Source of the DNA: Sellimonas sp963559135
Lineage (GTDB): Bacteria > Bacillota > Clostridia > Lachnospirales > Lachnospiraceae
Direction: 5' to 3'
Assembly: GCA_963559135.1 (NCBI GenBank)
Contig: CAUWJP010000013.1
Span: 11,424 to 75,423 of the forward strand
Length of the DNA: 64,000 nucleotides
Shown here in pieces: positions 16,885 through 25,992 of this stretch; the first letter of the stretch is position 1; every line of letters begins with the position of its first letter. The translations under genes and the position numbers were made by a program. The notes beneath the pieces were generated by a model that was given only the letters and a program-made list of their open reading frames with translations, was not told the DNA's origin and did not search any database.

Positions 16885-17246
16885 ACCCTTTCCTCCTCAT
16901 TAAACATCTTTATCTGAGAAATAATTTCTTCCCTTTCAAACCCAAGATCTTTCATTTCTTTTAGAAATCCATCCAAAAGTGTCTGTGCCATCTCTTTTCG
17001 TAATTCCCTTTGCATCGACTCATCCTCTGTAATAAAAGTGCCAAGCCCACGTTTTGTATAACAATATCCTTCCGCTTCCAGCTCTTTATAAATTCTGGCT
17101 GCCGTATTCGGATTTACTTTATACAAAACTGCAAGTTCTCTATTGGATGGCAACTTATCTCCCGGGAGAAGCTGTTTTCGTACAATCCGTTTTTTTATAT
17201 CTCTGATTACCTGCATGTAAATTGGTATTTCCGCATTAAACTCCAT
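16881..17246 (-). CDS. GntR-family regulator, YtrA subfamily
   Basis: A 121-residue repressor with an N-terminal winged helix (IPIYMQVIRDIKKRI, LPSNRELAVLYKVNPNTAAR, GLGTFI) and the short C-terminal dimerisation helices of the YtrA group instead of a large ligand domain. The start at 17246 follows GGAGGAAAAG; the longer frame from 17267 lacks such a site. An inverted repeat in the promoter spacer upstream is the likely operator. It controls the ABC genes with which it overlaps. Confidence 0.92.
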   Translation of the reverse strand: MEFNAEIPIYMQVIRDIKKRIVRKQLLPGDKLPSNRELAVLYKVNPNTAARIYKELEAEGYCYTKRGLGTFITEDESMQRELRKEMAQTLLDGFLKEMKDLGFEREEIISQIKMFNEEERV

Positions 17247-17280
17247 CTTTTCCTCCTTTCTTTCCAAGTGTTCTAATTAA

Positions 17281-17309
17281 ATAGTACACTAGCATAGTGT
17301 GTCTGTCAA
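17281..17309 (-). promoter_or_regulatory. sigma-A promoter with operator in the spacer (GntR-ABC operon)
   Basis: Minus strand TTGACA (17304-17309), 17-base spacer, TACTAT (17281-17286). The spacer contains the inverted repeat ACACTA-TGC-TAGTGT (17286-17300), so a bound repressor would block RNA polymerase. Confidence 0.75.
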
Positions 17310-17447
17310 CTCTGTTTCATTCATCTTTCGTCTTTCTTAATAATATTCATAATTTCTAAATTTTCCGACTCATTCCAAATAAAAAGAGCACTGCCTGCTG
17401 TTTTTCCTTTGAAATACAAGCAAACAATGCTTTTTTACAATCAATCC

Positions 17448-18791
17448 TTAATATGCATGAAGCCAATCAGCTTTCCTATAATAGATAAAAAACGCAATGG
17501 AACTTAAAGTCCATGTCAGTGGATATATCCAGTAAACAACGACAATGGAAGGATACACAAATGAGATTCCTGTCAGTACAGTTACACGGATAACACACCA
17601 GAATATCATCATGACAATCATCGGTATCACTGATTTTCCTGCCCCACGAAGCACAGCGGCAACCGAATGCGAATAGGCAAGCAGACAGTAAAACAATGCT
17701 GCTGTTCTTGCTCTTTCTGTTCCAAAAACAATCACTTCCGGTGTGCGATCAAAAGCTGCTGTAAATACAGGTGCTGCAATAAAAATAATGATACCGATCA
17801 GTTCAGCAAGAACCACAGCACAAATGATCCCGAACCTTGCACCTTTCTTTGTCCGGTCATAATCTCTTGCACCAAGGTTCTGGCTGACAAACGTTGTCAA
17901 TGCCATCGTAAAACTTGTGATCGGAAGAAAACCGAATCCTTCAATCTTTGAATATGCTCCACATCCGGCCATAGCCATCTCGCCAAAAGAATTGATATTC
18001 GATTGAACAACCACATTTGCAATAGCAATGATAGAATTCTGAAAACCTGATGGAAGTCCGAAACGAACAATCTGTTTCAGTATATCCCATTCAAATCGAA
18101 TTCTTCGTAATACAAGTCGATATTCCGTCTTACATCGCATCAATTGAATCATACAGAAAACAGCACTGACTACCTGGGAAATGTCTGTTGCAAGCGCTGC
18201 TCCTTCCACGCCCATTCCAAATCCGGCTATAAACAGTAAATCCAACACTACGTTTATTACTGAAGAAAGAATCAAGTAATATAATGGGTGTTTACTGTCT
18301 CCAACCGCCTGAAGGATTCCAACAAACATATTGTACATAACAAATCCTGCTGATCCCATAAAATAAACGCGGAAATAGGTTGTAGATTCCGGCATGACAT
18401 TTTCCGGTGTTTTCATCCAGATCAGAATCTGGGGAGCAAAAAATACACCTACTATTGTTAATATCACACTTGCAACTATACCAAATGCAACAGTTGTATG
18501 AACTGCTTTCTCTACATTTTCCTGGTCTCTCGCTCCGAAATAACGTGCAATCACCACTCCAGCTCCAAGTGCAATCCCACTGAAAAATCCTATCATCAAA
18601 TAGATCAGATTTCCTGAAGAACTGACCGCAGCCAGCGCATTACTCCCAAGGAAGTTCCCAACTATCAGTGAATCTGCTGTATTGTACATCTGTTGAAAAA
18701 GGTTTCCAAGAAAAATCGGGATTGCAAAAAATGTAATCTTTTTCCAGATTGGTCCTTCTGTCATCAATGTAGCAGCCGTCCTCTCACTCAT
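17448..18791 (-). CDS. MATE-family efflux transporter
   Basis: A second MATE protein, 447 residues, about 12 membrane segments in two halves (IFLGNLFQQMYNTADSLIVG near the start; FGLPSGFQNSIIAIANVVV at the start of the second half). It is clearly related to, but distinct from, the one at 3224-4576. It begins 7 bases after the stop of the 344-residue membrane protein, with AAAGGT as ribosome binding site, and is the last gene of that three-gene unit. The exported compound is unknown. Confidence 0.92.
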   Translation of the reverse strand: MSERTAATLMTEGPIWKKITFFAIPIFLGNLFQQMYNTADSLIVGNFLGSNALAAVSSSGNLIYLMIGFFSGIALGAGVVIARYFGARDQENVEKAVHTTVAFGIVASVILTIVGVFFAPQILIWMKTPENVMPESTTYFRVYFMGSAGFVMYNMFVGILQAVGDSKHPLYYLILSSVINVVLDLLFIAGFGMGVEGAALATDISQVVSAVFCMIQLMRCKTEYRLVLRRIRFEWDILKQIVRFGLPSGFQNSIIAIANVVVQSNINSFGEMAMAGCGAYSKIEGFGFLPITSFTMALTTFVSQNLGARDYDRTKKGARFGIICAVVLAELIGIIIFIAAPVFTAAFDRTPEVIVFGTERARTAALFYCLLAYSHSVAAVLRGAGKSVIPMIVMMIFWCVIRVTVLTGISFVYPSIVVVYWIYPLTWTLSSIAFFIYYRKADWLHAY

Positions 18792-18798
18792 ACCTTTA

Positions 18799-19833
18799 CT
18801 ACACCTTCTCTCTCCATGTTCTTTCGTACGCTCTGTACTTTTCTTCTATTTCCGTCTGTCTGCTTTTCGCCATATGTGGTATCGCATCTTTCAGACGATC
18901 CAGTGTTTGTTTCAGAGCATTCCACTCCTCTTTCTGCTTCCACGCCTCAGCTTCCCACACAAGATAGTAAGCCTCCTCTTCCGGCCTCTTTTTCATGCAT
19001 TTCAGCAGTTCTAATGCTTTATCATATTCTGAAAGCTGACAAAGAGCAATAGGAAGATAAATCTGAAGCATGGGAACCACGCTTTCCCACCTCCTAGTTG
19101 CCCTGGAATAATAAATCAGAAAAAATATAACTATATCCTGGCTTCTCTGCTCATCCACCATACCTGATAAAATTCTTGCCGTATAAATGCTGTCCCTTCC
19201 TGACAGCCATGCAAAAACAATGGCAACAATAATGGCAGTTCCCCATAACTTCCATCCATTTTTCAAATCAAGCATAAGTCCCGCTATCATTGTTAAAGAG
19301 ATGATGGCAATACACCATCTTAGTTCCCAGATTCTTCTTTTAAACACAAGTGCCTGGTTTACTTTTCTGCTTATTTCCGGATGCTCTGTTATCTGTCTTT
19401 CTTTGGAAAACTCTGGGAATATTTGAAACAAAATTTTTTTAACATCTTCTTCCTTTAATTCCCGACTTTTTTTACTTAGCAGACTCTTCCATATAAATAC
19501 AATAGCCCAGAACAGTACGATACATACTATTCTCAATTGAAATCCAAGTTCCTGAAATCGGTAAATATACCCCGTCATTCCAACAGATAACAAAGCTGCT
19601 GAACCCTCTGTCATAAGTAGATCTCTGTATCCGCTATATCTCTCTTTTTGCTCCTTTCCAGCCCGTATAAAAGCCACCAAAAAAAATATGGCTGCACTTT
19701 CCCCTGCAATCAGGGCGTAAACTCCTTCTCTTCTCGCCTCAAATCTAAAAAATAGAATCCCACCTGCATATATAAGCATTCCCGCAAGAAATACTGTCAG
19801 AATACACAGCAATTTCCAGATTTTCTTTGTCAT
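18799..19833 (-). CDS. membrane protein with C-terminal TPR-like region, unknown function
   Basis: A 344-residue protein that I do not recognise. It has two N-terminal membrane helices (about 8-30, 38-56), a pair near 80-110 and another pair near 165-205. A helical C-terminal part (about 225-330) has tetratricopeptide-like spacing (YLPIALCQLSEYDKALELLK, YYLVWEAEAWKQKEEWNALK). It sits between the BNR-repeat protein (9-base gap) and the MATE pump (7-base gap). The three genes are probably one transcript. A scaffold or sensor role at the membrane is only a guess. Confidence 0.7.
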   Translation of the reverse strand: MTKKIWKLLCILTVFLAGMLIYAGGILFFRFEARREGVYALIAGESAAIFFLVAFIRAGKEQKERYSGYRDLLMTEGSAALLSVGMTGYIYRFQELGFQLRIVCIVLFWAIVFIWKSLLSKKSRELKEEDVKKILFQIFPEFSKERQITEHPEISRKVNQALVFKRRIWELRWCIAIISLTMIAGLMLDLKNGWKLWGTAIIVAIVFAWLSGRDSIYTARILSGMVDEQRSQDIVIFFLIYYSRATRRWESVVPMLQIYLPIALCQLSEYDKALELLKCMKKRPEEEAYYLVWEAEAWKQKEEWNALKQTLDRLKDAIPHMAKSRQTEIEEKYRAYERTWREKV

Positions 19834-19842
19834 TTTCTCCTC

Positions 19843-21135
19843 CTAACCAGCTTCCTGCAAAGAATCTGTAACTTCTTTCTCGAATGTAAAATGCTCACCA
19901 TCCTCTGAGCGAAACAAAGCTTTCATAAGTTTGCCATCTTGTAGATAATCTCCATCTTCTCCCTGTCCAATTACCAGGTACAGGTTTCCGTCTTCCTTAT
20001 AAAACTGTTCAACCTGATCAAAAGGATTAAATCCAATTTTTTCAGAAATTTCCTCTGCCTGCGGTAACGGGATCTCCTGCCATGACTGCCCCTGATCTAT
20101 CGTTTTATAAAAGCAGCTTTGCTGCGAACCGGATGCATAATATCCGGTCTGTTCATCTTCCCAGAACGCAGCACTTAAATTAGATAGTACTTCCCCGCTC
20201 GTAGAGATCTGTCTCCAGGTTTTCTCATCTTCTGATAACCAGATACTATAATAATCTGTTCCCAGTGACCGATCGACAGCAAAGACTGCCACACATGCAT
20301 TGTCTGTCTTCGACAGAAATACATTTGTTTTATATCCCATTTCACTGATCCTGCTTTCTTTCCAGGATTTTCCCTGATCTTTACTGTAAATCATTACTGT
20401 TCCGTTTGTATCAAAACCGATGAAAGCTGTAAAGTCTGGTGAAATAATATAGCTTCCGTCCGCGAGATTCTCATTATACAGTCCGTTTACTTCTTTACAT
20501 ACTTTCTCATACCCATCCGGTACTTCGATAAAAGTTTCTCCTGAGTCAAATGTAACATAAAGAACTCCATCATTCACGAAGAATGTTTCTTTTCTATCTG
20601 TACGAATTGCATAATGTTCTGTCTGAGGCGTACGAACCTCTTCCTGAAATTCAGGAGTCTGAATCTGATACTGTACCGGACTCATCTTCTCGGTGATGAC
20701 GGTCAGTCCGTCTCTTTCTTCTAATCTAAGCACCATCTGGCCCTGATAACGATATCTGACAGCAATATCCGGCATTTGGGACACAGGATCTGAAAATGCT
20801 GTAATAAGTTCAAGATTCTGAATTACTTTCTGGGAAATTGCAGCAGGAATAACTGTAAAATCAATTTGTACATACCCTTTATCATCCAACACTTCTATCT
20901 GATCTGGATATGCATACTGAATCCGATATTCATATGGAACATTCATTCCTTGAAATTCATTCATGTAATCAAAAAACCATTCTCTGCATACCTCTTCTTT
21001 GGATTTCCCGACGGAAGGAATCTCGGATCCAATAATATCCGGCATTTCAAATTGATGCCACCGGAACTCTGTCCATATCCCGCATAATAAAGTTGTTACT
21101 ACCAGACAAATGATTCCTTGAGCTACCCGTTTCAT
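19843..21135 (-). CDS. extracytoplasmic BNR/Asp-box repeat protein
   Basis: A 430-residue protein with one N-terminal membrane anchor (about 5-22). The first half (about 40-180) is a beta-rich domain of unknown type. The second half has Asp-box repeats as found in sialidases and Ycf48-like propellers: YSKDQGKSWKES, IWLSEDEKTWRQI, KTIDQGQSWQEI, LFRSEDGEHFTF. No sialidase Arg triad was identified, so it is more likely a binding or assembly propeller than a glycosidase. It is first of three genes with the TPR-like membrane protein and the MATE pump; a promoter is proposed at 21179-21206. Confidence 0.75.
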   Translation of the reverse strand: MKRVAQGIICLVVTTLLCGIWTEFRWHQFEMPDIIGSEIPSVGKSKEEVCREWFFDYMNEFQGMNVPYEYRIQYAYPDQIEVLDDKGYVQIDFTVIPAAISQKVIQNLELITAFSDPVSQMPDIAVRYRYQGQMVLRLEERDGLTVITEKMSPVQYQIQTPEFQEEVRTPQTEHYAIRTDRKETFFVNDGVLYVTFDSGETFIEVPDGYEKVCKEVNGLYNENLADGSYIISPDFTAFIGFDTNGTVMIYSKDQGKSWKESRISEMGYKTNVFLSKTDNACVAVFAVDRSLGTDYYSIWLSEDEKTWRQISTSGEVLSNLSAAFWEDEQTGYYASGSQQSCFYKTIDQGQSWQEIPLPQAEEISEKIGFNPFDQVEQFYKEDGNLYLVIGQGEDGDYLQDGKLMKALFRSEDGEHFTFEKEVTDSLQEAG

Positions 21136-21178
21136 TCTGATTTATGTCTCCTTTAGCTCATTTGCAATATCTTAAATC

Positions 21179-21206
21179 ATTATATCATTTTTTCCTATGA
21201 AGTAAA
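21179..21206 (-). promoter_or_regulatory. candidate promoter of BNR-TPR-MATE operon
   Basis: Minus strand TTTACT (21201-21206), 16-base spacer, TATAAT (21179-21184), 44 bases before the start codon. Confidence 0.5.
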
Positions 21207-21254
21207 AGAGTCAGAAAAATCAGCTTTCTATCTATTCCTTTACCGGGTCCTTTA

Positions 21255-21327
21255 TTTAAACTTAAATTTATGAAAATCCTGTGAAACAACTTTTGTTTAC
21301 TATTTGTTTATCTTTTTATGTTATAAT
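21255..21327 (+). promoter_or_regulatory. promoter region of response regulator with TTTAAAC-type repeat
   Basis: A perfect TATAAT -10 at 21322-21327 has no fair -35. About 50 bases upstream lies TTTAAACTTAAATTTA (21255-21270), nearly the same as a repeat in the promoter of the ABC operon at 27942-27960. Inference: autoregulation by the response regulator. Confidence 0.5.
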
Positions 21328-21377
21328 TTCAATCATTCAAATAAAATTCTTGGTAACATCTAATAGGGAGGTATCAA

Positions 21378-22058
21378 ATGTTTCAGATTTTAGTAACTGA
21401 TGATGATAAAAATATACGACGTTATCTGTGTGCAGTTCTTACTGCGGCCGGATATAAAACAAGAAGTGCTGCTTCAGCAATGGAAGCATTGAAACTGATG
21501 GAAGAATATACTCCGGATCTTCTGATCCTGGATATTATGATGCCAGGAATGGATGGCTATGCTCTTACAAATCTTCTACGAGAATGTCATTCCGATCTTC
21601 CGATTCTGATGCTTACTGCCAAACAGCTGCCCGAAAATATTAAACAGGGATTTCTTGTCGGAACCGATGACTATATGACGAAGCCTGTGGATGAAGAAGA
21701 AATGTTACTACGTATCAAAGCGCTTTTACGTCGTTCCAGAATTGTTCATGAGCAAAAGCTCTCCATCGGAAATACTATTCTTGATTACAAAACACGAACT
21801 GTGTACGAAGACGGAAAAGAATATCAGCTTCCACAGAAAGAATTCTCTCTTCTGTTCAAATTACTCTCTTATCCGAACCAGATTTTTACACGACTTCAAC
21901 TACTAGAAGATGTATGGGGAACGCGCAGTGAGTCTACAGAATCTACTGTCAGTGTACACATTAATCGTCTGAGAAAACGATTTGAAAACAATAAGGATTT
22001 TTCTATTGTGACTCTCAGAGGATTAGGATATAAAGCTCAAATACAGGAGGATCAATAA
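21378..22058 (+). CDS. OmpR/PhoB-family response regulator
   Basis: A 226-residue two-domain regulator. Receiver: acidic triad TDDDK at the start, phospho-acceptor Asp52 in LILDIMMPGMDG, TAK near 80 and DDYMTKPVD near 100 (conserved Lys). The C-terminal winged helix (about 130-226) has LPQKEFSLLFKLLSYPNQIF and STVSVHINRLRKRF, followed by LRGLGYKA. GGGAGG lies 7 bases before the ATG. The stop overlaps the kinase start by one base. Likely targets are its own promoter and the opposite-strand ABC operon, which share a repeat. Confidence 0.95.
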   Translation: MFQILVTDDDKNIRRYLCAVLTAAGYKTRSAASAMEALKLMEEYTPDLLILDIMMPGMDGYALTNLLRECHSDLPILMLTAKQLPENIKQGFLVGTDDYMTKPVDEEEMLLRIKALLRRSRIVHEQKLSIGNTILDYKTRTVYEDGKEYQLPQKEFSLLFKLLSYPNQIFTRLQLLEDVWGTRSESTESTVSVHINRLRKRFENNKDFSIVTLRGLGYKAQIQEDQ

Positions 22059-23110
22059 TGAAAAAAACCGAAAATAAAATTCGTCCTGTGTTTCTTCTGA
22101 TAAGTACTGCTATCATGTTTCTTTTAATGGGAATTACCATTATTTTGTCAAATATAATTGTCATTTTCTGTATAAAAAATAAATTCATCAGCAGCCCTCC
22201 GGAATCCCCTGTCATTTTGCTCCTGATACAAAGTGGATTGATCAGTCTGTTTACCGGCACGCTTTTAACATTTTTGATCGGTCGAATCCCCCTTCGACCG
22301 ATCAATACGATCATTCAGGCTATTCATGACGTGGCTGGAGGAAATTTTAATACAAAACTCCATTTAAATCATCCAAAAGAATTTCGCAAATTATCAGAAT
22401 CTTTCAACCAAATGACCGATGAACTTTCTGGAATAGAAATTCTTCGGACCGACTTCATCAATAATTTTTCACACGAATTCAAAACACCTATTGTTTCAAT
22501 TCTCGGATTTGCAAAGCTACTAAAACTAGGAAATATAACAGAGGATGAAAAAACAGAATATCTGAATATTATTATTGAAGAATCTCAACGGCTGGCCTCT
22601 CTTTCTGAGACTGTTTTAAATCTTTCTAGAGTAGAAAGCCTATCCGTACTTTCAGACATACAGTGTTTTAACTTGAGTGAACAAATACGTCAATCGATTT
22701 TAATGTTGGAGCAAAAGTGGGTGAAAAAAAATATCTCTTTTGATTTACAATTGGATGACATCCAAATAACCGGCAATCAGCAGCTTTTGAAACAAGTATG
22801 GATGAACCTCATCGATAATGCGGTGAAATTTTCCCCTTCCGATTCTACAGTAACGATCACTTTGGATAAAATTCGTGATGAAGCCATTTTCTCTGTAAAA
22901 GATAAGGGTCCAGGTATGAATACCCGAACCCAACAATATATTTTTGACAAATTTTATCAAGGTGATTCTTCACACTCTTCAGAAGGAAATGGTCTTGGCC
23001 TTCCATTAGTAAGAAAAATTGTTCTTCTACACAATGGATCCATCTCGGTAAAAAGCCAGTCCAACACAGGAAGTATTTTTATCATACGACTTCCTATTCA
23101 TCCCGACTGA
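22058..23110 (+). CDS. sensor histidine kinase
   Basis: A 350-residue membrane kinase. Two membrane helices (about 8-34 and 55-75) enclose a very short outside loop of about 20 residues, then a HAMP segment (RPINTIIQAIHDVAGGNF). The H-box is NFSHEFKTPIVSILG, the N-box WMNLIDNAVKF, and the ATP lid residues are DKGPGMN and GNGLGLPLVRKI. The tiny external loop resembles intramembrane-sensing kinases, which often take their signal from an ABC transporter rather than a ligand domain. That fits the facing ABC operon. It is translationally coupled to the regulator. Confidence 0.94.
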   Translation: MKKTENKIRPVFLLISTAIMFLLMGITIILSNIIVIFCIKNKFISSPPESPVILLLIQSGLISLFTGTLLTFLIGRIPLRPINTIIQAIHDVAGGNFNTKLHLNHPKEFRKLSESFNQMTDELSGIEILRTDFINNFSHEFKTPIVSILGFAKLLKLGNITEDEKTEYLNIIIEESQRLASLSETVLNLSRVESLSVLSDIQCFNLSEQIRQSILMLEQKWVKKNISFDLQLDDIQITGNQQLLKQVWMNLIDNAVKFSPSDSTVTITLDKIRDEAIFSVKDKGPGMNTRTQQYIFDKFYQGDSSHSSEGNGLGLPLVRKIVLLHNGSISVKSQSNTGSIFIIRLPIHPD

Positions 23111-23145
23111 TTGTATTTTGCTTTCTTGCGCTCATCTTCATTTCA

Positions 23146-23178
23146 GGAGGTCTGCATCCCCAGACCTCCGATTGATTT
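23146..23178. terminator. hairpin between convergent kinase and DUF4340 genes
   Basis: A perfect 9-bp stem GGAGGTCTG/CAGACCTCC with a CATCCC loop. T-rich sequence follows on the plus strand (GATTGATTTATTCTT). Probably terminates the two-component operon. Confidence 0.55.
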
Positions 23179-24535
23179 ATTCTTCTTTTGCGCTTTCTCC
23201 CAGTACTACCGAATTAATTGCTTCTTTTAATGATACAACATCTTCTCTATTTACACAGTTCAGAGTTTCCCCATTCAATACCGGAATACAATAAGTTCCA
23301 TCATACTGGTAAAACGTAAGTTCAACTTCTTTGTTATCCTCTGTATTCCGATGAAATGTAAGTTTCAATTCCTCTTTCCTGCTATCAGATTCTTCTTTTT
23401 CTTTTTTCTCTATTGTGACAGAGGATAATTCTTCAAGAACATCTTCAAATTCAATTTTCTTGCCATCAAAAGTATATGTGAATTCCTCGTCTCCTGTATT
23501 ACTCAATTCAATTGTATAGATGCTTCCATCCATTTCCACATCAATGCTGTCTACCGTTTCCCAATTCAACATAATGACTTCATCGGGCTGAAGTTCTTTA
23601 TATGAAGCGTTTACTGCTGCATCATATACCTCAGAATCAATCTTGTATATAATATCGGAATCTTTTAACCTCGCATAATACTCATCTTCAACGGTTCCTA
23701 CTTCATAGCTGAATTCCTTCTTTTCACCTTCTTTATCTTTGTATTTAATTGTAACAGATGCTGATGGTTCATCTAATCCATAACTGCTCAGTTCTGTCTC
23801 TTCCGCATGGTAATCCACGCAGGCTGACCATGTAAAATTGGATAGAGTATCAAAAGTATCCTTTGTGAGATCATTATCCAAGTTTCGATAAGAATCATCC
23901 TCTTTTATATAATATGTATATACGTCACTATAACAATATCCACTGTTTTCCTTGTAAACAATTTTCATAGAACTTTCATTTTCAATTGAAACTGATATAA
24001 TTGTGTTCATTTCCGGTACTTCTTCCTCCTGAACAAGATCCAGCAGAGAATACGATATTTTATCAATCAATTCCGAATCTGTCAGATATACATAATCATC
24101 TCCTGTAGATACATACACCTCTCCATCGGAAAATGTTTCATCACCAATCGCTATCTCATAAGTTTCCTCTTCCGTTTCAATTGTTAATGTATACTTTGGG
24201 TCACTCAAACCGTAAATACTGAGATTTTTAACATCATTTACTTTTTTGTCAGAAGTAATGTTGGAAAGTTCTTCAGCAATATCACTTAATTTTTCCTGGT
24301 CTACCGGCATTTCAGTATCATTATCATATTCCCATTTTTCATCTGTGTAATGGAAGGATACCTCTCCATCATAATTCCATGACAATGCTGTAATCTCAGA
24401 ACTATCCAGCTCAACCAATACAGTCTCTTCACCCACCATTTCTTCTTCAAAGTCTATCCGTGAAATAATAAATACGGCAGCAACACACACCAGCAGAACA
24501 CCTGATAATATCATCAACCTTTTCTGACGCTTCAT
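23177..24535 (-). CDS. DUF4340 lipid-anchored/membrane-anchored protein
   Basis: A 452-residue protein with one N-terminal membrane segment (LMILSGVLLVCVAAVFII) and a long acidic extracytoplasmic part. Two repeated segments, each with a W...Y/W strand then LSSYGLDEPSASVTIKYKD or LSIYGLSDPKYTLTIETEE, are typical of DUF4340. Such proteins accompany GldG-like ABC systems. Its function is unknown; it may collect or sense the cargo outside. Its ATG overlaps the GldG-like stop by 4 bases, making it the last gene of the ABC operon. Confidence 0.85.
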   Translation of the reverse strand: MKRQKRLMILSGVLLVCVAAVFIISRIDFEEEMVGEETVLVELDSSEITALSWNYDGEVSFHYTDEKWEYDNDTEMPVDQEKLSDIAEELSNITSDKKVNDVKNLSIYGLSDPKYTLTIETEEETYEIAIGDETFSDGEVYVSTGDDYVYLTDSELIDKISYSLLDLVQEEEVPEMNTIISVSIENESSMKIVYKENSGYCYSDVYTYYIKEDDSYRNLDNDLTKDTFDTLSNFTWSACVDYHAEETELSSYGLDEPSASVTIKYKDKEGEKKEFSYEVGTVEDEYYARLKDSDIIYKIDSEVYDAAVNASYKELQPDEVIMLNWETVDSIDVEMDGSIYTIELSNTGDEEFTYTFDGKKIEFEDVLEELSSVTIEKKEKEESDSRKEELKLTFHRNTEDNKEVELTFYQYDGTYCIPVLNGETLNCVNREDVVSLKEAINSVVLGESAKEE

Positions 24536-25992
24536 CTACGCTTCCTCCTTATTACAACAATAATTCCTATGAGCAGATAAATGGCTGGAACTATCCCGAT
24601 CGTTACTACTTTAATCAGTGATGCATCACTTGTGCTGACAGTAAGATATTCGTTTGTAAGACTCTTGGAACGAACTGAAATACTATCATCTTTCTCACAC
24701 ATCATCTCCAAAGCATTCAATACAAAATCTTCATTTGCATCGGAAGAATAAGAATTATAAGATTCTTCCAACAATTCTGATGAGGCGATCCACACAAGCT
24801 GCATCTGATTATCATTTTCTACTTCTTTTGTAATTAACGCTGCAAGTGTCAACGGCCCTTCTATATCTCCTTCTTCTTTTTCATATGTGGCAATATCATA
24901 TCCTTCTTCTTTAAGATAGGATTCATCCGAGGATTCAAGAAGTGAAGTTACCGTTACATCTTCTGAGACGGATGAAAGGTCAAGAGCTTTTGATACTGGC
25001 ATAATCACATGATAGTTATCAGAAATCAATGGATCTGTAATCTCACTGGAATTCATATCCGGCATCAGAAGTACCGGCGAATTAAACACATAATGATCTG
25101 TGCTGGAATCAATCACCACTCCTTCCTGAATAGAAATTGCATAATACTCTGCCACAGCATTCAGATTAGTCAATTCATTTTCTTCCGCTGTTCCGCTAAT
25201 AATCAGTACTCTTCCTCCATTTTCCAGAAAGTCGATCAACATATCCTTTTCTTCCGCTGAAATATCTGTAGATGGAGCATGAATCAAAATACATTCCACA
25301 TCTTCTGGTACAGATTCATAGTTTAACAACGAAATTGTCTCTGTTTCAAGATTATCTCGCTCCAACGCCTCTGTAAAACTTTCCGAAAATTCCGTCTCTC
25401 CATGTCCTTCCAGAACATGAATTACCGGAAGTTCTTCTGTCGTACAGTAAGAGATTGCGGAAGTAATCAGGCTTTCTCCTGCAAATTTATCGGCACTAGA
25501 GTACATAGAGTAATACGAGCTGCTGCTCATCTCATACATATTTTCATAACTGATATAGCGGTATTTTTCTCCACATTCAACAATTATAGAATTATTATAT
25601 ACCGTCTCATCTGTATAAGAATTTGTAAAATCCGGATTCAAATCCGGATCTTTTTTGATCACAGAAACACGATTACTGTAATCCTCATAATTATGAAGCA
25701 GCTTCTCTACATATTCATCTTCTTCTCCGCTTGCAACTATCCAGTAAATTTTGATATCCTCTTCTAATGAACTTAAAAGTACCTTAGACTGGCTTGAAAT
25801 AGAATACAACTGATTTGCAGTAAGGTCTTCCTGTACATAACTGTCTGGAAAAAAACTAAGGCCAACATTTACAAGAACAAGGATGGCAAGTACGATTATC
25901 GTCATAAAAAAGCTGTAACTTCCCGCTTTAGTTGATCTTGTTCCAAATGTATCTTTTGTTTTTTTCATATAATCTTTGATTGGAATCTTCAT
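24532..25992 (-). CDS. GldG-family ABC transporter auxiliary protein
   Basis: A 486-residue protein. A cytoplasmic start is followed by one membrane helix (about 28-46), a large outside domain resembling the ABC_transp_aux/GldG fold (LTANQLYSISSQSKVLLSSL, VIHVLEGHGETEF, LIDFLENGGRVLIISG) and a final membrane helix (about 460-480) with RRKRR at the end. In Bacteroidetes the GldF-GldG pair with GldA forms a transporter involved in gliding; clostridial relatives have no assigned cargo. One base shared with the permease gene upstream and 4 bases with the DUF4340 gene downstream show tight coupling. Confidence 0.88.
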   Translation of the reverse strand: MKIPIKDYMKKTKDTFGTRSTKAGSYSFFMTIIVLAILVLVNVGLSFFPDSYVQEDLTANQLYSISSQSKVLLSSLEEDIKIYWIVASGEEDEYVEKLLHNYEDYSNRVSVIKKDPDLNPDFTNSYTDETVYNNSIIVECGEKYRYISYENMYEMSSSSYYSMYSSADKFAGESLITSAISYCTTEELPVIHVLEGHGETEFSESFTEALERDNLETETISLLNYESVPEDVECILIHAPSTDISAEEKDMLIDFLENGGRVLIISGTAEENELTNLNAVAEYYAISIQEGVVIDSSTDHYVFNSPVLLMPDMNSSEITDPLISDNYHVIMPVSKALDLSSVSEDVTVTSLLESSDESYLKEEGYDIATYEKEEGDIEGPLTLAALITKEVENDNQMQLVWIASSELLEESYNSYSSDANEDFVLNALEMMCEKDDSISVRSKSLTNEYLTVSTSDASLIKVVTIGIVPAIYLLIGIIVVIRRKRR

